Below the pieces are notes generated by a model. The model made no database searches. It saw only the letters and a list, made by a program, of their open reading frames with translations, and was not told the origin of the DNA. The translations under genes were made by a program, and so were the position numbers. Positions 41,956-50,859 of a DNA stretch of 64,000 nucleotides are shown piece after piece. The stretch lies in the NCBI RefSeq assembly GCF_900141635.1, contig NZ_FSRH01000014.1, forward strand, positions 34,874 through 98,873, read 5' to 3'. Source of the stretch: Peptoclostridium litorale DSM 5388. GTDB lineage: Bacteria > Bacillota > Clostridia > Peptostreptococcales > Peptostreptococcaceae. Positions within the stretch are counted from its first letter, which is position 1. Each line of letters begins with the position of its first letter.

Positions 41956-41981
41956 TCAAGACTTGATGAATAGATCGACCT

Positions 41982-42374
41982 TTATCTTTCAGAATCCATA
42001 TCCAGTTTTTCAAGGTCAAAATCTGCTTCCCTAAGGTCCTGACAGTTGCATCCGCTCACCTTGTACGCCGCCAGCTTTTCAACGTCGCCTCTGTACTCTC
42101 CCATCTGTTGGAGTTGATTGTATATCATCTCTCCAAGGAACGGATACTTCGATATGAAATCTTCATCCAGTTTATAGTGAACCCACTGCGCATCCTTTTC
42201 AAACTTTATTATCCCGACGCCCTTGAGCTTGTTCAAATGTCTCGATGCATTTGACTGAGTTATGCCAAGTATGCTTTGAATTTCACCAACGCACAGCTTC
42301 CCCCATCTGAGAAGATTGAGTATTCTCAGCCGGTTTTCATCCGAAAGCGCCTTTAGTATTTCCAATACCTCCAT
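41982..42374 (-). CDS. ArsR-family winged-helix regulator, effector unknown
   Basis: 130-aa protein with an ArsR/SmtB winged helix: LKALSDENRLRILNLLRWG, recognition helix in LGITQSNASRHLNKLKGVG, and the wing IKFEKDAQWVHYKL. The metal-site motif ELCVC of canonical ArsR is here KLCVGE, with only one Cys, while the C-terminus has GCNCQ, a possible different ligand pair. No metal-resistance gene is adjacent. ATG at 42374 with GGAAGG is preferred over a start six codons upstream. Target genes unknown. Confidence 0.88.
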   Translation of the reverse strand: MEVLEILKALSDENRLRILNLLRWGKLCVGEIQSILGITQSNASRHLNKLKGVGIIKFEKDAQWVHYKLDEDFISKYPFLGEMIYNQLQQMGEYRGDVEKLAAYKVSGCNCQDLREADFDLEKLDMDSER

Positions 42375-42412
42375 ACTATTACCTTCCTTCATCCTTTAAT
42401 GGCATTTTGTTA

Positions 42413-42441
42413 ATTATATTATACACATTAGTCTGCTACAA
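42413..42441 (-). promoter_or_regulatory. arsR-family gene promoter
   Basis: Minus-strand TTGTAG (42436-42441), 17-bp spacer, TATAAT (42413-42418). Confidence 0.7.
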
Positions 42442-42472
42442 CACCACTGTGCATATAAGGCATGTAAGGACT

Positions 42473-43999
42473 TTACTTTAAAAGCTGCTCAATTTCCACG
42501 TCTTCCTTTTCAGATGTCTTTCTGTTTTTAAGCTCCACTTTCCCTTCGGATACAAGCTTTCCTGCAACTATAACTTTTTCTATGCCCAAAAGCTCACTGT
42601 CCTTGAATTTAGACCCTATCCTTTCTTTTCTATCGTCGAGAATCGCACTCAGGCCTTTTTCCAAAAGTGCATCATATATTTTCTCTCCAGCTGCAACTTC
42701 TTCCTCTTTTTTAGCATTTCCGATTATTATATAGTATTCAAACGGAGAATGTCCTTTTGGCCAGAGTATTCCCATGTCATCCCTGTTTTTTTCGACCGTT
42801 GCAGCCATAACCCTGTCAAGATTGACATAGGCGCTCACCTCGAAAAGCTCCTTTTCCTTTCCCTCTTCATTCAGGTATTTCGAATCCGCCTGCGATATTT
42901 TCACCTGTGCAAGGCAGCTTCCCTGTATGGTCTTAAGAGGCGCTTTATCCACAGGGCAGACATCACCTTCTTCAGCCATTCTGAAAATGCCGACCTCCTC
43001 AGGCTTGAAATCTCTGTTTATGTTCACGTTTTTTATGTGATAGTCAGTCCTATTGGCTCCCACCACTGCATTTTTCATTCTCAATACCTGCTCGTCGCAA
43101 AAAATTCTCCCCGCCTTAAGTCCTATAGGTCCTGCAAATCCAGCATCTGCCGACGTAGCTTCTCTCACTTGGCTCTCGTTTGCCATTTGAACCATGTTTT
43201 CATCGACTCCAATATGCTCCGCAAGCAGCCTTATATTGATGCTCTTGTCTCCTCTCAAAAGCACTGCAACTATTTCACCTTTAACGTCAAACAGCAGAGT
43301 CTTTATGAACATAGACGCAGGGCTGCCAAAAAAGCTTTCAAGGTCAGATATCGACCCTACTGAAGGGGTGTAGACTTCTTCCATTTCAAGTTCTTCTTCT
43401 GTGGATAAGTCATCTAAACACACGGGTCTGAGTTCATCGGCCTCTCCCCCATATCCACAGTTTGCACAGGACATAAAGCTTTTTAGTGGATAATCTGTAT
43501 AAAGCATAAATGTGGCTTTATCTCCCTCTTCAAGGCATTTAGGATCAATCCCCGCATCTTTAAATATGCCCATAAGCTTTTCTTTTGCTTCGCTGTATGC
43601 CCCTGCTGCATTCTCTTCATCCGCAAAGCTTAAAAATTTCATCATTTTGTCACTTTTAGGATTTAAAAGCCCGTCCTTGAACTTGTAATCACTGTTTTTG
43701 TATTTCGATTCATAAACCAAATTCAAAGGAAGCTCCTTGTATGACTTTATATCACTTGAATACGCATTTATGTTTTTCTCTTCGCCAGATGCCATTTCAA
43801 TGTCCATGTACCCTTCAAAGCTGTTTTTTATTATTGCCCTAAGTCTATCTGCAAAAAGTTTTCCCATAGGAGTATACGAGTAGCTCGCATCTTCAAGGAA
43901 TTTTATGAGCCCGCTCCTGTATAAAAGCTTTGTTGACTCCAGCCCCATGTCATATGGGAACGATTTGTATGTCTTCATGTAAAGCTGTGAAAGTTTCAT
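42473..43999 (-). CDS. Degenerate bacterial-type prolyl-tRNA synthetase paralog; candidate trans-editing protein
   Basis: 508 aa versus about 570 for bacterial ProRS. The N-terminus (MKLSQLYMKTYK), the CX2C segment near residue 178, the INS editing region (about 205-345) and the anticodon-binding domain (about 420-508, DDRKERIGSKFKDSELLGIE) align to ProRS. Catalytic motifs do not: the TXE loop between motifs 1 and 2 is deleted, motif 2 (KFRDE..R in ProRS) reads SKYKNSDYKFK, and motif 3 (CYGIGVTR) reads AYVNLDR. The INS skeleton is kept: K233 in IKTLL, D302, GAN, H321 and NRD match the positions of E. coli K279, D350 and H369. I infer loss of aminoacylation with possible retention of Ala-tRNA-Pro deacylation. 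ATG with GGGGGG upstream; expressed, if at all, through the proS terminator. Confidence 0.85.
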   Translation of the reverse strand: MKLSQLYMKTYKSFPYDMGLESTKLLYRSGLIKFLEDASYSYTPMGKLFADRLRAIIKNSFEGYMDIEMASGEEKNINAYSSDIKSYKELPLNLVYESKYKNSDYKFKDGLLNPKSDKMMKFLSFADEENAAGAYSEAKEKLMGIFKDAGIDPKCLEEGDKATFMLYTDYPLKSFMSCANCGYGGEADELRPVCLDDLSTEEELEMEEVYTPSVGSISDLESFFGSPASMFIKTLLFDVKGEIVAVLLRGDKSINIRLLAEHIGVDENMVQMANESQVREATSADAGFAGPIGLKAGRIFCDEQVLRMKNAVVGANRTDYHIKNVNINRDFKPEEVGIFRMAEEGDVCPVDKAPLKTIQGSCLAQVKISQADSKYLNEEGKEKELFEVSAYVNLDRVMAATVEKNRDDMGILWPKGHSPFEYYIIIGNAKKEEEVAAGEKIYDALLEKGLSAILDDRKERIGSKFKDSELLGIEKVIVAGKLVSEGKVELKNRKTSEKEDVEIEQLLK

Positions 44000-44031
44000 A
44001 TTTATCCCCCCTGATAATATACCGTCTTTGT

Positions 44032-44056
44032 AAAAAAGGCGGCCATGCGGCCGCCT
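44032..44056 (-). terminator. Terminator after proS
   Basis: Minus-strand 8-bp GC-rich stem AGGCGGCC / GGCCGCCT with a 4-nt loop followed by TTTTT. It separates proS from the ProRS-like gene 33 bp downstream, which has no clear promoter of its own. Confidence 0.9.
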
Positions 44057-44080
44057 AAAATTATAAAGTCAATTTCATTC

Positions 44081-45526
44081 TTAATATGCTTTTGCCAAAT
44101 AAACCATTTTTTCAGCTTTTTTGCCGCAGCATATGCACTTGTCCGAAAGGTTTTCCTGCTCAAAAGGCATACATCTTATTGTAGCTCCCGTTTCCTCTTT
44201 TATCTTTAATTCGCACTCTTGATCTCCGCACCACATAGCCTTTACAAAGCCTGGATTTTCAGAAAGCGACTTTTTAAGTCCGTCCATGTCAAACGCTACG
44301 CTTGTCTTTTCCTCTCTCATCTTAAGAGCTTTTTCAAAAAGGCTCTTTTGTATGTCTTCAAGAAGATCTTCTACTGTCTTAGCAAGGTTTTCCATTGGCA
44401 CCTGTGTCTTTTCAAGAGTGTCTCTTCTGAATATAGTCACCTGTCCGTTTTCTATGTCTCTTGGTCCTATCTCAAGTCTGACAGGCACACCCTTCATTTC
44501 CCACTCGTTGAACTTCCAGCCTGGGCTGTAGTTGGCTCTATCGTCAAGTTCTACCTTTATTCCGGCAGCCTTTATGTCTGAGTATATTCCTTCAACAACT
44601 TCCATTACATTGCCCTTGTGAGAAGCTATAGGCACTATTGCAACCTGTATAGGGGCAATTCTTGGAGGAAGCACAAGACCTCTGTTGTCAGAGTGAACCA
44701 TTATAAGCCCTCCTATAAGTCTTGTAGATATTCCCCATGAAGTGTGGTAAGGATATGACAGTCCGCCTTCTCTGTCTGTGAACTGTATCTCGAACGCCTT
44801 TGTGAAGTGCTGTCCAAGGAAATGGCTTGTTCCAGACTGAAGGGCCTTTCCATCATGCATAAGGGCCTCTATTGTATATGTCGCTTCAGCTCCTGCAAAT
44901 TTTTCCTTGTCGCTCTTTCTTCCGCATACTACTGGTATTGCAAGCAGTTCCTCGCAAAGCTCCTTGTATATTCCAAGCATCTGAAGAGTCTCTTCATTGG
45001 CCTCTTCGTAAGTCTCGTGAAGAGTATGCCCTTCCTGCCATAGGAATTCCGAAGTTCTAAGGAAAGGTCTCGTGCTCTTTTCCCATCTAACTACAGAACA
45101 CCACTGGTTGTAAAGGTATGGAAGGTCCCTGTATGAGTTAAGCCATTTTGCGTACATTGAGCATATTATAGTCTCAGATGTAGGCCTTACGCAAAGTCTT
45201 TCTCCAAGCTCTTCGCTTCCTCCGTGAGTAACCCATGCCACTTCAGGTGCAAAACCTTCAACGTGCTCTTCTTCTTTTTTAAGAAGACTTTCAGGTATTA
45301 AAAGCGGGAAGTAGCAGTTCTTGTGTCCCGTCTCCTTGAATCTCTTGTCTGCATACTCCTGTATTCCTTCCCAAAGAGCGTATCCGTAAGGTTTTATTAC
45401 CATGAATCCCTTTACAGGCGAATAGTCCACAAGATCAGTCTTTGTTATAACGTCTGTATACCATCTCGCAAAGTCAACCTCCATAGGTGTTATTTCCTCG
45501 ACAAATTGCTTTTCCTTTTTTGCCAT
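44081..45526 (-). CDS. proS: Prolyl-tRNA synthetase, archaeal/eukaryotic (type 3) form
   Basis: 481-aa class II ProRS of the short type that lacks the INS editing domain. TXE loop VRPTSETII, motif 2 [20 protein letters not shown], the [10 protein letters not shown] block and [10 protein letters not shown] are intact. The C-terminal extension has four cysteines (two in CGDQEC, two in CICCG), the zinc-binding module typical of this type. ATG with GGGGAGG upstream. Controlled by the proline T-box directly upstream. Confidence 0.97.
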   Translation of the reverse strand: MAKKEKQFVEEITPMEVDFARWYTDVITKTDLVDYSPVKGFMVIKPYGYALWEGIQEYADKRFKETGHKNCYFPLLIPESLLKKEEEHVEGFAPEVAWVTHGGSEELGERLCVRPTSETIICSMYAKWLNSYRDLPYLYNQWCSVVRWEKSTRPFLRTSEFLWQEGHTLHETYEEANEETLQMLGIYKELCEELLAIPVVCGRKSDKEKFAGAEATYTIEALMHDGKALQSGTSHFLGQHFTKAFEIQFTDREGGLSYPYHTSWGISTRLIGGLIMVHSDNRGLVLPPRIAPIQVAIVPIASHKGNVMEVVEGIYSDIKAAGIKVELDDRANYSPGWKFNEWEMKGVPVRLEIGPRDIENGQVTIFRRDTLEKTQVPMENLAKTVEDLLEDIQKSLFEKALKMREEKTSVAFDMDGLKKSLSENPGFVKAMWCGDQECELKIKEETGATIRCMPFEQENLSDKCICCGKKAEKMVYLAKAY

Positions 45527-45597
45527 TTACATTTCCTCCCCATTAATCAACTTCCAATATTTAAAAATCTTTAAATATGTCGTTTTTAGTTTACAAA

Positions 45598-45858
45598 AAA
45601 TAAAAAACCGCGCATCTCAAAAAATAGAGACGAACGGTAATATTCGCGGTACCACTCTAGTTGACGCAAACTGCGTCCTCTTGAAAAGCTTTAACGGGCA
45701 CAAACCGTGAAGGCCTAATATCTTCAGCCTTCCTGCTCCAGGGCGGGTTCAAAAGATTCCATCATGAGGATATTTCACCGGACAATCCCCTCTCTATAAA
45801 GCTTCATCTTTTTACTATTCCCTTTCAAAGCATTTGTTAAAATTATTTTTTGCAATTT
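45598..45858 (-). promoter_or_regulatory. T-box riboswitch, proline specific (specifier CCC)
   Basis: Minus-strand leader of proS. T-box sequence AGAGTGGTACCGCG at 45645-45658, a near match to the AGGGTGGNACCGCG consensus. The stem I specifier loop reads GAA-CCC-GCC-CTGGAG, placing specifier CCC (Pro) at 45745-45747. A terminator stem (ACCG..CGTCTC / GAGATG..CGGT, 45606-45640) with TTTTTTATTTTTT follows. Uncharged tRNA-Pro should stabilise the antiterminator and switch on proS. Confidence 0.93.
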
Positions 45859-45864
45859 TGTTGT

Positions 45865-45894
45865 ATTATATACTAAAATACTACGGCTTGTCAA
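45865..45894 (-). promoter_or_regulatory. proS T-box promoter
   Basis: Minus-strand TTGACA (45889-45894), 18-bp spacer, TATAAT (45865-45870). It overlaps the 3' end of ispF. Confidence 0.88.
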
Positions 45895-46354
45895 TACAAG
45901 AAATCGCCTTTGCCGACATACCTTCTTCTCTTCCTTCAAGCCCCAATCTTTCAGTGGTCGTAGCCTTTATATTCAGCCTGTCTTCATCTATATCCAGCGC
46001 ACTGCATATGGTTTTTTTCATATCCTGCATGTACGGCGCAAGCTTTGGCCTTTGAGCCACTATGACAGAGTCTATGTTCACCACAACATATCCTTTGGCA
46101 CCCAGAAGGTTTGAAACATCCTTTAAAAGCACAATGCTGTCCGCCCCCTTGTACTTTTCATCAGTGTCCGGAAAGTGCATCCCTATATCCCCAAGGGCCG
46201 CAGCTCCAAGCAGTGCATCCATTATGGCATGTACAAGCACATCCGCGTCCGAATGTCCCAAAAGACCTTTTTCAAAAGGTATTTCAACACCTCCAAGTAT
46301 GAGCTTCCTGCCTTCTTCAAGCCTGTGCACATCATATCCGATTCCCACTCTCAT
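45881..46354 (-). CDS. ispF: 2-C-methyl-D-erythritol 2,4-cyclodiphosphate synthase
   Basis: 157-aa MEP-pathway enzyme making MEcPP for isoprenoid synthesis. Metal-binding DVHRL at the start and [11 protein letters not shown], plus the C-terminal [11 protein letters not shown], are diagnostic. The ATG at 46354 ([12 protein letters not shown]) has GGAGA upstream and lies 1 bp after the ispD stop, so the two are translationally coupled; the longer frame is rejected. Confidence 0.97.
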   Translation of the reverse strand: MRVGIGYDVHRLEEGRKLILGGVEIPFEKGLLGHSDADVLVHAIMDALLGAAALGDIGMHFPDTDEKYKGADSIVLLKDVSNLLGAKGYVVVNIDSVIVAQRPKLAPYMQDMKKTICSALDIDEDRLNIKATTTERLGLEGREEGMSAKAISCIDKP

Positions 46355-46355
46355 G

Positions 46356-47042
46356 CTATCTTCTCCTTTCCAGTATCGCCTTTGCAAATGGAATGTCTTC
46401 AGGTGTTGTGATCTTTATATTCTCGTAGTCTCCCATGACTATCTGCACTTTTTCTCCCGAGTATTCCGCAACCATGCTGTCGTCTGTGGCTGCGTATCCC
46501 TCACTCACGGCCTTTTCATACGCCCTTTTTATGATGTCCAATTTGAATGTCTGAGGGGTTTGAATGCACCAAAGTTCTTTTCTGTTTGGCGTATCGATCA
46601 CTATCCCTTCCTCGTCGACAATTTTTATAGTATCCTTTGCAGGAACCCCTGCCGCACATGCACCCTTAGCACTTGCGCATTCAATTGTCCTTTTTATCAT
46701 ATCGCGGGTTGCAAAAGGCCTCGCCCCATCGTGTATAATCACTATTTCACAACCATCGCTCACCTTTTGAAGTCCATTGTATACGGACTCCTGCCTTTCG
46801 CTTCCCCCATATACAATGCTGATTTTCTTTCTACATTCAAGCCTCTCAAAAACCTTTTCATTAAATAGGGCCTCATCTTCTCTTGATATTACAACTACAA
46901 GTTCATCTATTTCCGGAACTGAAATCATGCTCTCAAGTGTAATAAGAACAAGTGGCCTCCCCCATATTTCCATGTACATCTTGTTTATGCCGCTTTTCAT
47001 CCTCTTTCCTCTGCCTGCACAAAGTACTATGGCGCTGTTCAT
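46356..47042 (-). CDS. ispD: 2-C-methyl-D-erythritol 4-phosphate cytidylyltransferase
   Basis: 228-aa MEP-pathway enzyme coupling MEP to CTP. The nucleotide-binding loop [12 protein letters not shown] is at the N-terminus, IIHDGARPF mid-protein and [11 protein letters not shown] near the end. ATG with GGAGG upstream. plsY-ispD-ispF form one unit under the plsY promoter. Confidence 0.97.
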   Translation of the reverse strand: MNSAIVLCAGRGKRMKSGINKMYMEIWGRPLVLITLESMISVPEIDELVVVISREDEALFNEKVFERLECRKKISIVYGGSERQESVYNGLQKVSDGCEIVIIHDGARPFATRDMIKRTIECASAKGACAAGVPAKDTIKIVDEEGIVIDTPNRKELWCIQTPQTFKLDIIKRAYEKAVSEGYAATDDSMVAEYSGEKVQIVMGDYENIKITTPEDIPFAKAILERRR

Positions 47043-47058
47043 ATGATTGCCTCCAAAT

Positions 47059-47661
47059 CTATTTTTCGTGTCCCTTTACAAGCCTTTTTATGTTCTCCTT
47101 GTGTCTCCATATTATAAGCACTGCCGCAAGAGCTGTGAATATAACGCTCCCCTGGGGAGCTCCCTTTAAAAAAGTTACCACCGCAATTACTGCTCCAAGG
47201 GCCATAGACCTTATTGACACTATGCTTGTGACCGGCCTAAGAGCAAAATACACGACAAGCCCTGAAAATACCGATATTGGCTCTATGGCCAAAAATGCGC
47301 CAAGCGTCGTATTTACCCCTTTTCCTCCATTAAAGTTTAAAAACGGAGTATAGTCGTGCCCAAGTATTGCAAAAAATGCATTAAGTGCTATAAAATAGCT
47401 CTTTTCCATGTCCACATCAAAACTCTTGAATATGATCATCGAAATGAGCACGGGAAGCAGCCCTTTTGCAACGTCCATTGCCTGAGTAATGGCCGAGAGC
47501 TTTTTTCCTGCAGCTCTTCTTACATTGGTGGAACCTATATTTCCGCTTCCAGTGACCCTTATGTCGATTTCCTTGAACTTCTTGACAATCAAATATCCAC
47601 TTGGAATCGATCCACATAAAAAAGACATTATAAGAGATGGCGCTACTACTGCAATATTCAT
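47059..47661 (-). CDS. plsY: Glycerol-3-phosphate acyltransferase PlsY
   Basis: 200-aa membrane acyltransferase using acyl-phosphate to make lysophosphatidic acid. The three PlsY motifs are visible: IPSGYLIVKKF with VTGSGNIGSTNVRR, FLNFNGGKGVNT, and the C-terminal RHKENIKRL; five or six membrane helices lie between. ATG at 47661 with GGAGG 10 nt upstream; a TTG ten codons earlier is less likely. Confidence 0.95.
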   Translation of the reverse strand: MNIAVVAPSLIMSFLCGSIPSGYLIVKKFKEIDIRVTGSGNIGSTNVRRAAGKKLSAITQAMDVAKGLLPVLISMIIFKSFDVDMEKSYFIALNAFFAILGHDYTPFLNFNGGKGVNTTLGAFLAIEPISVFSGLVVYFALRPVTSIVSIRSMALGAVIAVVTFLKGAPQGSVIFTALAAVLIIWRHKENIKRLVKGHEK

Positions 47662-47723
47662 AAACTTAAAACCTCCAAAATCATTTCGCAAAACTGCAGA
47701 TTCTATTTTCTACACAGTTATTA

Positions 47724-47752
47724 ATTATACCATGTTAACTACCTGCATTGAA
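47724..47752 (-). promoter_or_regulatory. plsY-ispD-ispF promoter
   Basis: Minus-strand TTCAAT (47747-47752), 17-bp spacer, TATAAT (47724-47729) with TG one base upstream of the -10 box (extended -10). The -35 is weak. Confidence 0.6.
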
Positions 47753-47765
47753 ACATGGAGTATGC

Positions 47766-47809
47766 AAAAAGGCCATTCATGCAGACAAAGCGGAATGAAT
47801 GGCCTTTTT
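47766..47809 (-). terminator. Terminator after the GDYXXLXY gene
   Basis: Minus-strand 10-bp stem GGCCATTCAT / ATGAATGGCC with flanking A and T tracts, ending in TTTTT. Confidence 0.85.
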
Positions 47810-47824
47810 AGAATGCTGCTCTTT

Positions 47825-48427
47825 TCAGTTTTCAATCTGCTCACTAGGGAATATCTCTTCTAAAAGGGCATATCCCCTGTATACCTTTGCCCTTGCCGAT
47901 AGCGTTCCCTCTCTCGACATCTTTTCAAGGTCTTTTCCAGTGTTTTCAGGTACAAAATACCTGTCTATGTTGTATCTTAAAAATATGGTATCGTATGCAA
48001 CGCGGCCATCTTCTCTTTCCCCTTCCGTATGCTCAGCTCTGTATACAAGCGTGTATATGTCCCTTATTTTGCTTTTTAGGTATATTCCACTTTGGGGCCG
48101 TTCAAGGCTTATACTGTCCACAATATGAAATTCCCCTTCTTTTTTGAGCACTGCATATACCGTGCGATTTTTATATTTTTCAAGTTTTTGGATGTCCTTT
48201 TCATTTTTTATATCATCTGGAAGCTTTTCTATCTCCACCTCATTTATCTTGTATGAAAGAGCCACATAGTCGCCCCTGAATACGTCCCTTGGGTCATACG
48301 GCATAGTCTCCACAATTATTTCATCCCCCATTAGCTTTGCGGTAATTGGAATTACAGTCATCGAAAGCAGTATTGCTATGGGCAGCAAAAATGAATATAC
48401 AAATCTTCTCTTTTTATCACTCGCCAT
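47825..48427 (-). CDS. GDYXXLXY-domain membrane-anchored protein, function unknown
   Basis: 200 aa with one N-terminal transmembrane helix (about 10-32) and an extracytoplasmic domain containing the name-giving motif RGDYVALSY near residue 53, so it matches the GDYXXLXY family. Its partner, a DUF2157 membrane protein, lies directly upstream and overlaps by 11 bp, a fusion or pairing often seen for these domains. No enzymatic motif is visible and no function is claimed. Confidence 0.85.
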   Translation of the reverse strand: MASDKKRRFVYSFLLPIAILLSMTVIPITAKLMGDEIIVETMPYDPRDVFRGDYVALSYKINEVEIEKLPDDIKNEKDIQKLEKYKNRTVYAVLKKEGEFHIVDSISLERPQSGIYLKSKIRDIYTLVYRAEHTEGEREDGRVAYDTIFLRYNIDRYFVPENTGKDLEKMSREGTLSARAKVYRGYALLEEIFPSEQIEN

Positions 48428-49493
48428 CTGCTTCTCCTCGCTTTCTCATATTTTCTATATAGTATCCAAATCCCAGAAGCACAAGACCTCCCACCATGAA
48501 AAACAGTGACTTTGGCATGAAGTCATAAAATGTGTCGAAATAGTATCTGAATATTATAATGCATATGAAAACTACTGCGCTCACATGTGGTCTGCTTGCA
48601 AGCCATAAAAACCACGCTATGAGCAAAATCCCGAATATGACCGCCACTGTATTCGGCCTTGAAACATACGACAGATCCGCCCACATGTCCTTGTAAGTCA
48701 GCATTATTCCTGAAATTCCCATGAATATTATGCCTTCAACCCTGAATATATTCTTGTTTAGCGCTATGGGAATGTAGTACATCGCCGCGCCCGCTGCAAA
48801 TATTAAAAGCGTAGTATATACCCCTTCAGCATTGTATCTGTCGGCCATATATATTATAAAATTGACCAGAAGTAGATTTGTAAAAAACGTTCCTATTTTG
48901 GAGTTTTCGATGTATCTGTTCAAATAGTAATATGCAGGTATAAGTATTATAATTGGATATGCCATATTCCAAAATTCAAACCGTCCGCCAAGGTACACTA
49001 TTACGAGTATCTGCGAGAATACAAACAGTATCCTGTCTGAAAAAAATGCTGCCATTGGAATTATTCCAATGCCCCAAAGCAAAAATGCACTGCTGAAATG
49101 CCCTCCATAGTTGAATGTCTGACCATTTAGGAATATTCCCGACCCAAATATAAGAGATGATATGTAAAGCATACTGACAGATATTTTGGGATATTCATCC
49201 TCAAGCCTGTATGATGCATACATTGACACCAAAAATGCAACCATTACCACTGAAAATTTCACAGGCTTTGACAACTGTTCCCAGTTGCTCGCTATAAAAC
49301 TCATGAATCCAAGCCCTACAAGTACGGCTCCTATTGTAACCACTATCTTTACAAAATTGTTTTCGCCGCTCACCTCGTAAATGTCCATAATCTGTGCATG
49401 CTGGCTCTCGTCTATTATGTCACGATTTTGATATTCTTCAACTTCCCCTTTAATAAAGGTATGAAGTTTCTTATTTATCTTCCTCTTTTCCAA
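48417..49493 (-). CDS. DUF2157-domain multispanning membrane protein, function unknown
   Basis: About 358 aa. A soluble N-terminal part of about 70 residues (EEYQNRDIIDESQHAQIMDIY) is followed by roughly ten hydrophobic helices, beginning FVKIVVTIGAVLVGLGFMSF, the DUF2157 pattern. The frame is open to 49619, inside the upstream gene; TTG at 49493 with GGGGGTGG upstream is the better start, GTG at 49502 the alternative. It is coupled to the GDYXXLXY gene. No substrate or reaction can be assigned. Confidence 0.82.
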   Translation of the reverse strand: MEKRKINKKLHTFIKGEVEEYQNRDIIDESQHAQIMDIYEVSGENNFVKIVVTIGAVLVGLGFMSFIASNWEQLSKPVKFSVVMVAFLVSMYASYRLEDEYPKISVSMLYISSLIFGSGIFLNGQTFNYGGHFSSAFLLWGIGIIPMAAFFSDRILFVFSQILVIVYLGGRFEFWNMAYPIIILIPAYYYLNRYIENSKIGTFFTNLLLVNFIIYMADRYNAEGVYTTLLIFAAGAAMYYIPIALNKNIFRVEGIIFMGISGIMLTYKDMWADLSYVSRPNTVAVIFGILLIAWFLWLASRPHVSAVVFICIIIFRYYFDTFYDFMPKSLFFMVGGLVLLGFGYYIENMRKRGEADGE

Positions 49494-49527
49494 AACCGCC
49501 ACCCCCTCATCTGGAAAATTTCGCAAT

Positions 49528-49559
49528 AAAAAAGTATGCCATAGTAATATATGACATAC
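49528..49559 (-). terminator. Terminator after the PIN-TRAM gene
   Basis: Minus-strand stem GTATG-CATA / TATG-CATAC (one internal mismatch) followed by TTTTTTATT, between the PIN-TRAM and DUF2157 genes. Confidence 0.75.
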
Positions 49560-49599
49560 CCCATTAAATGCATTCCAACCCATATGCGCCATTGAGTAA

Positions 49600-50709
49600 T
49601 TATTCTCCAGGCTTTGCAAATATCATTCTTCCTGCGGCAGTTTGAAGTACAGATGTCACAAGTACCGTTATTGTCTTTGTCATGTATTTCTTGCCACCTT
49701 CCACAACTATCATAGTACCATCGTCAAGGTAGGCTACTCCTTGACCTGATTCCTTTCCTTCCTTAACTATCTGGACGGTCATGCGTTCTCCTGGAATTGC
49801 AACAGGTTTCACCGCATTTGCCAATTCATTTATGTTGAGCACCTTTACCCCTTGGAACTGAGCGACCTTGTTAAGGTTGTAGTCGTTAGTCACCACTTTT
49901 CCGCCAATCACTTCAGTTAGCTTAAGCAGCTTGCTGTCAACTTCCGCAATGTCTTCAAAATCCTTTTCGTATATTTCAACCTCTATGTCTTCCTCTTTTT
50001 GAAGTGCATTAAGTATGTCCAGCCCCCTTCTTCCTCTGACCCTTTTAAGGTCATCCGAAGAATCCGCTATATGCCTTAATTCTTCAAGCACATATGTTGG
50101 AACTATGAGCTTTCCCTCTATAAAGCCGGTCTTGCATATGTCCAGAATCCTTCCATCTATTATGACGCTCGTATCCAGTACTTTTGGCATGGCCTCAAAT
50201 TCGCCCTTGCCCTTTTCTTTCGAATCCTTTTCTTTAGGATTTGAAATTTTGCTGAGCATGCCAGCTATGTTGAAAAGTTCCTCCTTGTTCTTGTTCACTA
50301 TACGTCTTCCAAGGTTCATTCCAACATATCCCACGAATATATAAAGGGCCACGGATATTGTCGTCCCTATTATAGGCACCGATATTTGCATTATAAGCTG
50401 GCTTATAAGATATGCTATTACAAGCCCTATTATAAGTCCTATTGATCCCATTATTATCTCCATCGGAGGAAGCTTTGACATCTCACCTTCCACCCAGTTG
50501 GCCATATCCTTGCCTTCTTTTATTATCCATGGAGACACTATAAAAAATATAAATCCCATTATCATTCCAGAAATCGCAGCTCCCAGTATCTGATATATCT
50601 GAGAGTCTTTTACGAGCCCTGGAAAAAATCTCAAAACGTAAAAGTATAATGCAACGCCGACAGTTATCCCTATAAGCGATGCCAGCCCTCTTATTATCTT
50701 TCCTATCAC
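49600..50709 (-). CDS. PIN/TRAM-domain membrane protein (YacL family)
   Basis: About 369 aa: four N-terminal transmembrane helices (to about 135), a PIN nuclease-like domain (about 175-290; acidic residues in VLDTSVIIDGRILD, VLEELRHIAD and VVTNDYNLNKV), and a C-terminal TRAM RNA-binding domain (PGERMTVQIVKEGKESGQG). The family is conserved next to disA and radA in Firmicutes; its substrate is unknown. GTG at 50709 has GGGAGG 7 nt upstream, better than the ATG at 50727. Confidence 0.9.
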   Translation of the reverse strand: MIGKIIRGLASLIGITVGVALYFYVLRFFPGLVKDSQIYQILGAAISGMIMGFIFFIVSPWIIKEGKDMANWVEGEMSKLPPMEIIMGSIGLIIGLVIAYLISQLIMQISVPIIGTTISVALYIFVGYVGMNLGRRIVNKNKEELFNIAGMLSKISNPKEKDSKEKGKGEFEAMPKVLDTSVIIDGRILDICKTGFIEGKLIVPTYVLEELRHIADSSDDLKRVRGRRGLDILNALQKEEDIEVEIYEKDFEDIAEVDSKLLKLTEVIGGKVVTNDYNLNKVAQFQGVKVLNINELANAVKPVAIPGERMTVQIVKEGKESGQGVAYLDDGTMIVVEGGKKYMTKTITVLVTSVLQTAAGRMIFAKPGE

Positions 50710-50770
50710 GGATTCACCTCCCAACAAATTATTTTTGACTATTAACTACATTGCCTCTTAAATATACTCA

Positions 50771-50799
50771 ATTTTATAACAGTTATTCCATTTTGTCAA
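50771..50799 (-). promoter_or_regulatory. Promoter of the PIN-TRAM gene
   Basis: Minus-strand TTGACA (50794-50799), 17-bp spacer, TAAAAT (50771-50776). Confidence 0.82.
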
Positions 50800-50859
50800 A
50801 ATATACAGCATTAGAAATTCATTAAAAAAACTGGCCTGTAGCTTTTAATATTTACTTAA

